This document shows positions 1 through 4,920 of a stretch of DNA of 5,821 bases, in pieces. The stretch covers positions 660 through 6,480 of the forward strand of contig PLSZ01000505.1 in NCBI GenBank assembly GCA_003164305.1. Direction: 5' to 3'. Position 1 is the first letter of the stretch. Each line of letters begins with the position of its first letter. This stretch comes from Acetobacteraceae bacterium. GTDB taxonomy: Bacteria > Pseudomonadota > Alphaproteobacteria > Acetobacterales > Acetobacteraceae. Below the pieces are notes generated by a model. That model was not told the DNA's origin and searched no databases. It was given only the letters and a program-made list of their open reading frames with translations. The position numbers and the translations under genes are program-made.

Positions 1-63
1 AGCCGGATGCGGGAAATCCGCACCTCCGGTTTGATGAGCCGGGAGGGGAAACGGAGCGCTCAC
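1..63 (+). mobile_element. 3' end of a group II intron (domain V and putative domain VI)
   Basis: Bases 1-32 fold like group II intron domain V, the catalytic RNA hairpin. The lower stem pairs 1-7 (AGCCGGA) with 25-31 (TCCGGTT), including one G-T wobble. A 2-base bulge (23-24) follows, then an upper stem 8-12 (TGCGG) with 18-22 (CCGCA) and a GAAA-containing loop. The AGC at 1-3 matches the conserved catalytic triad. The next bases can form a domain VI: TGAG 35-38 with CTCA 59-62, and CCG 39-41 with CGG 52-54, leaving a bulge 55-58. A55 in that bulge would be a possible branch-point A, 8 bases before an AC at 62-63 that could be the intron 3' end. Domain V is recognised from memory of its consensus; the domain VI fold and the 3' boundary are inference. 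The remaining intron domains and the reverse transcriptase would lie left of the window. It may be a degenerate remnant. Confidence 0.62.
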
Positions 64-163
64 GCGACACCGCGCCTCTCCTCGATTCTACTGCCTTCGT
101 GGTAAAACAAGCCAGCCGGGCGCCACACGTGGACGCCAGCCGGGTCCCCCTCGTCGCCAGTGC

Positions 164-180
164 ATGCGGCGAAACCGCAT
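164..180. repeat. Perfect 6-bp hairpin in the intergenic region
   Basis: ATGCGG (164-169) and CCGCAT (175-180) are perfect inverted arms around the 5-base loop CGAAA. On the plus strand the hairpin is followed only by TT and then ACCAC, and on the minus strand by GCAC, so neither side has the T-tract of an intrinsic terminator. It could be a small RNA structure in the operon's 3' tail or in the sequence downstream of the intron. The function is unknown. Confidence 0.35.
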
Positions 181-212
181 TTACCACAAAGTTAATAAAG
201 CTCACCACGATC

Positions 213-232
213 GCGCAGCTTCCTTGCCGCGC
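213..232 (-). terminator. Candidate 3' hairpin after TPR-GT9 (weak)
   Basis: In minus-strand RNA, GCGCGGC (232-226) pairs with GCUGCGC (219-213) around the loop AAGGAA, giving 7 pairs including one G-U. The same pairing on the plus strand would contain an A-C mismatch, which fits a structure used by the minus-strand transcript. An alternative 7-bp pairing joins GATCGCG (209-215) with CGCGATC (237-243). The stem lies about 35 bases after the TPR-GT9 stop, where an operon end would be expected, but no U-tract follows (the next T-rich bases are about 13 bases on). If it matters, it may be a 3'-end stabilising or Rho-associated structure and not a classical intrinsic terminator. Confidence 0.25.
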
Positions 233-266
233 CTTCCGCGATCTCCTGGGCCGGAACCAAATTCCG

Positions 267-2105
267 TCATTCCGATCCCGTCTTCCACTCTCGCACCGCG
301 GCGCCAACACGCCCGATCACACTCTCCCAGTCACCCGCCGCGTGTTGCCGGAACAATCGCGCGGACGGATACCAGGGGCTGTCCTTTCGTTTCAGCCCCC
401 AACGCCACTCCGGCCGGAACGGCAACAAAATCCACGTTGGCTTTCCCAGCGTCGCCGCCAGATGCGCGACCGACGTGTCCACCGAAATCACCAGATCCAG
501 CGCCATGATCGCCGCCGCCGTATCCGCGAAATCCTGAAACCCACAGCCCAGATCGACGATCTTGGGCGTCGCCAGCAAAGTGGTCCGGTCCGCGTCATGC
601 ATGAACGTTTGCAACGAACAAATCAGCCCCGCATCGCTCAGCAACGGCAGCATCGCGCGCAACGGCATCGAACGTTTGCGATCGTTGGTATGCGCCGGAT
701 TGCCCGACCAGGCGATGCCGATCCGCGGCCCGCGGCTTTCCGGCAAAACCGGGGGCGTCCCGAACCCGCTCAACACGGACGGCGGCGGGATCGTATCGGC
801 GGTGGTGCCAAACGCCAGAGGCAGGCTCATCATCGGACAATGCACGTCGAATGGCGGCAGCGGATCGTTCTCCACCACCAACCGATCGACGCCCGGCAGG
901 CCGGTCATCAGGCGCCGCAACGCGCGAGGCACCTCCATGATCACCCGGCCGCCGGCACCGACCGCGGCGGCGTAGCGGCTGAACTGGATCGTATCGCCAA
1001 ACCCCTGCTCGGCGTGGATCAACAGAGCGCGGCCATTCAATGCATCGCCGATCCAGCGCGGCTGGGGAAAGTCGCGCTGGCGGCCTGGAAAACTCCGCAC
1101 ATGAAAGCGCCATTCCAGCAACGGCCACGCCTCCTCCAACCGTCCGAGCACCGCCAGCGCCAGGCCCAGATTGTGCGAGCATTCGGGGAACCGCGGGCGT
1201 AACGAAAGCGCGCGCCGATAATCCACCACCGCGTCCTCGAACCGATGCGCCGTCTCCAGCATCACGCCACGGTTATAGAGAATTTCCGGATCGTCCGGCC
1301 GCTGCGTCAGCGCATTGTCCAGGTCGGCCAGCGCCGCCTCGACCCGTCCCACATCGCCAAGCGCGTTCGCCCGATTGGCCAACGCCTGAGCATGCGCCGG
1401 ATCCAACGCGAGGCAACGGTCATAACTTTCGATCGCGCGTTCCGGCTGACCGGCGGCACGCAACGCGATTCCGAGGTTGTAATGAAATCCGGCGTCGGCG
1501 GGACGCAGCGCGATGGCGCGTTCATGACAGGCAACCGCTTCCGGCCAACGGCCGAGATCGCCCAACGTGATGCCTCGATTGCCGTGCGCCTCCGCCAGTT
1601 CAGGGCGGAACCCAAGCGCCGCGTCATAGTCCCGTAGCGCCTCCTCCAACCGCCCCGATTCGCGGTAAGCATTGCCGCGATTATACAGCGACGCCGCGTG
1701 ATCCGGTTTGATCGCCAGGGCCCGGTCACAGGCAACAACCGCGTCGGTCGGCCGCTTAAGTTCCGTGAGCACGACGGACAGATTGGCCCATGCCTCGACA
1801 TGCGACGGATCGAGGCGCACCGCCTCCCGATATCGTGCCGCCGAGTCCGCCAGCCGCCCGGCGTCCCGCAGCACGATCCCCAGATTGTAATGAAACGCCA
1901 CGTTGCGCGGCATCAACGCGATCGCGCGCGCGATCAATTCGATCGCCGCGTCGAACCGCCGCGCCGCCAGCGCCAGCAAGCCCAGAAGATGCAGTCCATC
2001 CGCGTTGTCCGGTTGCGCGGCGAGCAATCGCCGGTAGCACTGTTCCGCTTCCGCCAGCCGGCCGGCCTGATGATGCGCCAGTCCGGCCGCCAGCAGATCG
2101 CTCAT
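267..2105 (-). CDS. TPR-repeat protein with C-terminal GT9-like glycosyltransferase domain
   Basis: A 612-residue protein. Residues 2-340 are ten consecutive 34-residue TPR units in unbroken register, forming a helical protein-interaction scaffold. From about residue 358 the chain becomes a GT-B type glycosyltransferase domain resembling GT9 (ADP-heptose:LPS heptosyltransferase-like). It has LLIHAEQGFGDTIQFSRY at 361-378, RIGIAWSGNP at 461-470, and the donor-site segment VISVDTSVAHLAATLGKP at 539-556, with D543 and H548 as likely key positions. No signal peptide or membrane segment is visible, so it is probably cytoplasmic or peripheral at the inner membrane. It likely transfers a sugar to a glycan or protein acceptor held by the TPRs; neither donor nor acceptor can be named. 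ATG at 2105 is chosen because it begins the first TPR and makes an ATGA overlap with the murJ stop. The frame stays open 188 codons further upstream, but that stretch lies within murJ and looks like shadow sequence. It is the last gene of the apparent operon. Confidence 0.9.
   Translation of the reverse strand: MSDLLAAGLAHHQAGRLAEAEQCYRRLLAAQPDNADGLHLLGLLALAARRFDAAIELIARAIALMPRNVAFHYNLGIVLRDAGRLADSAARYREAVRLDPSHVEAWANLSVVLTELKRPTDAVVACDRALAIKPDHAASLYNRGNAYRESGRLEEALRDYDAALGFRPELAEAHGNRGITLGDLGRWPEAVACHERAIALRPADAGFHYNLGIALRAAGQPERAIESYDRCLALDPAHAQALANRANALGDVGRVEAALADLDNALTQRPDDPEILYNRGVMLETAHRFEDAVVDYRRALSLRPRFPECSHNLGLALAVLGRLEEAWPLLEWRFHVRSFPGRQRDFPQPRWIGDALNGRALLIHAEQGFGDTIQFSRYAAAVGAGGRVIMEVPRALRRLMTGLPGVDRLVVENDPLPPFDVHCPMMSLPLAFGTTADTIPPPSVLSGFGTPPVLPESRGPRIGIAWSGNPAHTNDRKRSMPLRAMLPLLSDAGLICSLQTFMHDADRTTLLATPKIVDLGCGFQDFADTAAAIMALDLVISVDTSVAHLAATLGKPTWILLPFRPEWRWGLKRKDSPWYPSARLFRQHAAGDWESVIGRVGAAVREWKTGSE
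1086..2102 (-). repeat. Ten tandem 34-residue TPR units (102-bp period)
   Basis: Residues 2-340 divide into ten units starting near residues 1, 35, 69, 103, 137, 171, 205, 239, 273 and 307. Each shows TPR-consensus spacing, with small or aromatic residues at fixed places (for example YNLG, YNRG), a GR..EA turn, and a closing ..P(D/A/S)(H/N/D). No unit is shorter or longer than 34 residues. Units 3 and 7 share FHYNLGI and units 5 and 9 share LYNRG at the same relative place, so a four-unit (136-residue) higher-order period is visible. Confidence 0.88.
2102..2105 (-). other. ATGA stop-start overlap, murJ to TPR-GT9
   Basis: The murJ stop TGA (2104-2102) and the TPR-GT9 start ATG (2105-2103) share bases in the tetranucleotide ATGA. 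The preceding bases (CCGGCGGCG) hold no strong Shine-Dalgarno sequence. Translation of the TPR-GT9 gene therefore probably depends on ribosomes terminating on murJ, which would tie the amounts of the two proteins together. Confidence 0.85.
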
Positions 2106-3661
2106 CGCCGCCGGATCATGCGCGACAAAGCACGGGCGTCGAACGCTCCCAGCAACAGCGCCGCCAGGAAATACACGCCCATCCCGAGCGTCACCAACGC
2201 GATCAATCCGAACCAGCGGCCGTAATGAAATAGCGGCGCCTCGGCGAACCACAAGGTGATCCCCATGGCCGATGCGGCCAACCCCATCCGCGGCAGGCGC
2301 CGCAGCAACGCGGCATCGGCGGCGAAATGACCGCGGCGGTGCAACGCGATGCCAAGCGCTACCATGTTGAACGTCGATGCCAGGCTGGTCGCCAGCGGCG
2401 GTCCGACATGCTCCAGCAACGGCAACGATCCCGCGATCGAAGCCGGTGCCAAAGCGCCCGCGTTGAACACGATGTTCAACAGGAAATTGATCGCCAGCGT
2501 CACCATGCCGATCTTCATCGGCAACGCGGTGTCGCCGCGCGCGAACGCCGCCGGCGCCAGCACTTTCAACAGCACGACCGAAGGCAAACCGACCGCGTAC
2601 GCCGCCAAGGATTGCGCCGCCAACCGCGCCTGCTCGATATGGAATGCCCCGCGGCCGAACAGCACCCACATCACAGGGAACGCCGAAACCGTCAGCGCCA
2701 AAGCGGCCGGCAAGGTCAGGAACAGCGCGTATTCGATCGCTCGGTTCAACGACGAAAGCGCCGCGGTGTCGTCGCCTCCGCGCACCTGGCGAGACAACAA
2801 CGGCAACAGCGCGGTGCCGACGGCGATGCCGATGACGCCAAGGGGCAATTGCTGGATCCGATCGGCGTAGTAAAGCAACGACACCGTTCCGGCGGGCAAC
2901 AGGCTGGCGATGATCAGATCCACCGCCTGATTGAGTTGCGCCGCGCCCGCGCCGATCAGTCCGGGCGCCATGCGCCGCAACAGCAATTTCATTTTCGGCG
3001 TCAACCGAGGCCGCGGAATGCGCAGCGGCATGCCGGCGCGGTGCACAGCCCAGACCAGCAGCGCCAACTGCACCACGCCGGACGCGGACACGCCCCAGGC
3101 GGCGGCGTGACCGACCGTCGGAACGAAGGGCGTCAATCCGATCAGCGCCGCGATGGCGAACATGTTGTACAGCAGCGGCGCGGCGGCGGCGGCGGCGAAA
3201 TGCTCCATCCCGTTCAGCGCGCCGGACAGCAGTGCCGCGAGGCAGATCAACATCAAGTATGGAAACGTGATCCGCGCCAGATCGACCGTCAGAGCGAATT
3301 TGTCCGGAATGTCGGCGAACCCCGGCGCGAGCACATGCATGATCGCCGGCATGAAGATCTCGCCCAGAATGGTCAGCCCACCCAACCAGAAGGCCATCAC
3401 GGAGATCGCTTCCTGAGCGAAACGACGCGCCGATTCCGATCCCTCGGTCGCCAGCAATCCGGAAAATTCCGGCACGAACGCGGCGTTGAACGCGCCCTCG
3501 CCGAACAAGCGGCGAAACAGGTTCGGCAATTTATTGGCCATGAAGAACGCGTCGGCGACCGGACCGGCCCCGATCAGGTCCGCCATCAGCATGTCGCGCA
3601 GAAATCCCAGCACGCGGCTGCCCATGGTCCAGCCGCCGACGGTCAGCACGCTTTTCAGCAT
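2102..3661 (-). CDS. murJ: MurJ lipid II flippase (MviN family)
   Basis: A 519-residue polytopic inner-membrane protein of the MOP superfamily, of normal MurJ length and with many hydrophobic segments. MurJ moves lipid II, the peptidoglycan precursor, across the cytoplasmic membrane. The N-terminus holds the family signature: SRVLGFLRD (15-23), GPVADAFF (33-40), LPNLFRRLFGEGAFNAAFVP (45-64). R16, R22, D37, R50 and E55 sit two residues before the corresponding charged residues of E. coli MurJ (R18, R24, D39, R52, E57). YYADRIQQLPLG (264-275) supplies R268, equivalent to E. coli R270. All expected functional charges are present, so the protein should be active. ATG at 3661 is chosen because family similarity begins there. 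The frame extends 70 codons further, overlapping the P450, but that part is not MurJ-like; a TTG at 3706 is a less likely alternative start. No strong ribosome site is visible. It lies between a P450 and a TPR-GT9 gene, not in the glnD-murJ-trpS setting common in alphaproteobacteria. Confidence 0.95.
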   Translation of the reverse strand: MLKSVLTVGGWTMGSRVLGFLRDMLMADLIGAGPVADAFFMANKLPNLFRRLFGEGAFNAAFVPEFSGLLATEGSESARRFAQEAISVMAFWLGGLTILGEIFMPAIMHVLAPGFADIPDKFALTVDLARITFPYLMLICLAALLSGALNGMEHFAAAAAAPLLYNMFAIAALIGLTPFVPTVGHAAAWGVSASGVVQLALLVWAVHRAGMPLRIPRPRLTPKMKLLLRRMAPGLIGAGAAQLNQAVDLIIASLLPAGTVSLLYYADRIQQLPLGVIGIAVGTALLPLLSRQVRGGDDTAALSSLNRAIEYALFLTLPAALALTVSAFPVMWVLFGRGAFHIEQARLAAQSLAAYAVGLPSVVLLKVLAPAAFARGDTALPMKIGMVTLAINFLLNIVFNAGALAPASIAGSLPLLEHVGPPLATSLASTFNMVALGIALHRRGHFAADAALLRRLPRMGLAASAMGITLWFAEAPLFHYGRWFGLIALVTLGMGVYFLAALLLGAFDARALSRMIRRR

Positions 3662-3702
3662 CGACGGCCGCCGGGCGCCGATATGACTCGCCGCCGGCCC
3701 AG
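3662..3702 (-). other. 41-base P450-murJ spacer
   Basis: This is the only gap in the operon. It is very GC-rich and shows no convincing -35/-10 pair, no terminator with a T-tract and no strong Shine-Dalgarno sequence before the murJ ATG. The sequence suggests read-through from the P450 gene. A promoter for murJ inside the P450 coding region cannot be excluded. Confidence 0.5.
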
Positions 3703-4917
3703 TCAATGCCGCGTCGCGGTCCATGTCACCGGCAAAGTTGTCAGTCCGCGCAACGTGAAACTCTCCCGCCAGCGCGGCGTCTCCCCGTTCAGCCGTAGAT
3801 CGGGCATGCGGCGGAGCAAGTTGGAAAACACCACCTCGGCCTCGATCCGCGCCAGTTGCGCGCCGATGCAAAAATGGATGCCGCCGCCGAACGACAGCGG
3901 CTTCAATCGCTCCCGCGTTACATCGAGCCGGTCGGGATCGGGGAACACCTCCGGATCGCGGTTGGCGGCGCCGATCAACGCGACGATCAACTCGCCTTTC
4001 GCGAACGTCTCGGCCCCGAACGCGATCGGCTCAGCCACCGTGCGAGCGACCGCCTGCACCGGACTTTCAAAACGCAGGATTTCCTCAATCGCGTTCGGGA
4101 TCAACGCCGGGTCGTCGCGCAGCGCCGCCCATTGCGTGGCATCGCGCAGCAGCGACCAAATCCCGTTGCCGATCAGATTGACCGTCGTTTCATGTCCGGC
4201 GGCGAACAGCAGGGACGTGTTGGCGCGCAATTCCTCGGTGGTCAGATGATCGCCGGCTTCCTCCGCCTGGACCAGCATCGTCAGCAGATCGTCGCGCGGG
4301 TCCCGCCGCCGGTGCTCGAACAGCGCCTCAAAATATGCCCCCGTCGCCAGCGTGCCCTCATTGGCGCGGTCGAGTTCTTCGCGGGTCGGCGGCACCGGGT
4401 TCAACAGCGCGGCGCCCGACGCGGTCGCGGTCACGAAACGCGCGCGATCCGCCTCGGGGATTCCCAGCAGTTCGCATATGACCAACACCGGCAAGGGAAA
4501 CGCCAGATCGCGGATGGCGTCCATCGCGCCGGACGCGGCGACCTTATCCAGCAGCCGGTCGGTGATTGCCTGAATGCCGGGACGCATTTCCTCGATCTTG
4601 CGCGCGGTGAACACCTTGGTGACCAGGCCGCGCAACCGGGTATGATCGGGCGGATCGCGCATCAGCATCATGTGCGACAATTCGATCACCGCCGGCTCTC
4701 GCATCGCGGTCGGGCCGAAGCGGCGGATCAACGCCTCCGCATCGGTGTAATCCTTGCCGAGCCGCCGGTCGCGCATCAGCAGCGACGCATCTTCGTATCG
4801 TGTCAGGAACGTCCGCCCGAACGCCGAGCGCCAGACCGGCGCGGTCTCCCGCAATTTTCGAAACGCCGGATAGGGATTGGCGATGAACGCCGGGTCGCGC
4901 GGGTCGAACCCGACCAT
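3703..4917 (-). CDS. Cytochrome P450 (bacterial soluble type)
   Basis: A complete 404-residue heme monooxygenase, the usual length of soluble bacterial P450s, with no membrane anchor. Numbered from ATG 4917, the visible motifs are DPPDHTRLR in the C-helix region (88-96); the oxygen-activating I-helix AGHETT (240-245); the K-helix ExxR motif E279-R282 (EILR); ANRDP (318-322); and the heme loop FGGGIHFCIG (343-352), with Cys350 as the axial iron ligand. All catalytic residues are intact, so it should oxidise a small organic substrate using electrons from a ferredoxin and reductase. Neither partner is encoded in this window. The substrate and CYP family cannot be assigned by reading alone. The start is ambiguous: ATG 4917 shares one base with the upstream hydrolase stop (TGATG), while GTG 4920, one codon earlier, would give a GTGA overlap and 405 residues. 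Either way it is probably translationally coupled to the hydrolase, suggesting a shared pathway. Confidence 0.95.
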   Translation of the reverse strand: MVGFDPRDPAFIANPYPAFRKLRETAPVWRSAFGRTFLTRYEDASLLMRDRRLGKDYTDAEALIRRFGPTAMREPAVIELSHMMLMRDPPDHTRLRGLVTKVFTARKIEEMRPGIQAITDRLLDKVAASGAMDAIRDLAFPLPVLVICELLGIPEADRARFVTATASGAALLNPVPPTREELDRANEGTLATGAYFEALFEHRRRDPRDDLLTMLVQAEEAGDHLTTEELRANTSLLFAAGHETTVNLIGNGIWSLLRDATQWAALRDDPALIPNAIEEILRFESPVQAVARTVAEPIAFGAETFAKGELIVALIGAANRDPEVFPDPDRLDVTRERLKPLSFGGGIHFCIGAQLARIEAEVVFSNLLRRMPDLRLNGETPRWRESFTLRGLTTLPVTWTATRH

Positions 4918-4920
4918 CAC
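4915..4920 (-). other. Stop-start overlap, hydrolase to P450
   Basis: The coding strand reads GTGATG. The hydrolase stop TGA (4919-4917) overlaps both candidate P450 starts, GTG 4920 and ATG 4917. Upstream there is only a weak GGA-type ribosome site (within GGATCC, about 4-5 bases before the GTG). The arrangement is typical of translational coupling between genes of one operon. Confidence 0.8.

Larger units (their letters stand above)
64..266. other. Intergenic region between intron end and TPR-GT9 stop
   Basis: About 200 bases with no convincing gene on either strand. It contains a 10-base direct repeat (GCCAGCCGGG at 111-120 and 135-144), an 8-base inverted repeat (GTGGTAAA at 99-106 and TTTACCAC at 180-187), and several short hairpins annotated separately. 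Bases 171-200 are distinctly richer in A and T than the rest of the window. Short open frames exist here, but none has a credible ribosome site or recognisable protein. Confidence 0.6.

Noticed and set aside
111..144. Direct repeat GCCAGCCGGG as a CRISPR or target-site duplication
   Set aside because: Only two 10-base copies, 24 bases apart in GC-rich DNA. There is no array, and the copies do not flank an element.
1..212. Minus-strand open frame starting with GTG near 212 and running off the left edge
   Set aside because: It runs through the group II intron domain V/VI structure, has only a weak, poorly spaced purine-rich stretch upstream and gives no recognisable protein.
252..266. 5-bp hairpin (CGGAA/TTCCG) directly after the TPR-GT9 stop as a terminator
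   Set aside because: The stem is short and no T-tract follows on the minus strand, so it does not meet the pattern of an intrinsic terminator.
99..1202. 367-codon plus-strand open frame opposite the GT9 domain
   Set aside because: Arg/Gln/His/Pro-rich translation without recognisable domains, antisense to conserved GT9-like motifs. It is a shadow frame.
2106..2669. 188-codon upstream in-frame extension of the TPR-GT9 protein
   Set aside because: It lies entirely within the murJ coding region and is Gly/Arg/Ala-rich without domain character. The ATG at 2105 begins exactly at the first TPR and forms a classical ATGA overlap.
3176..3197. GGC/CGG trinucleotide run as a phase-variation tract
   Set aside because: It encodes a six-alanine stretch (A156-A161) in a MurJ region that is commonly alanine-rich. 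Unit changes would be in-frame, so it would not switch the gene off.
3662..3871. 70-codon upstream in-frame extension of MurJ
   Set aside because: It overlaps the P450 C-terminus and has no MurJ-like sequence. The conserved MurJ N-terminus begins at the ATG at 3661.
2327..4249. 640-codon plus-strand open frame opposite murJ and the P450 gene
   Set aside because: Its translation is a Q/R/H-rich mixture with no domain logic. It lies antisense to two clearly recognised, motif-complete genes, as expected for a shadow frame in GC-rich DNA.
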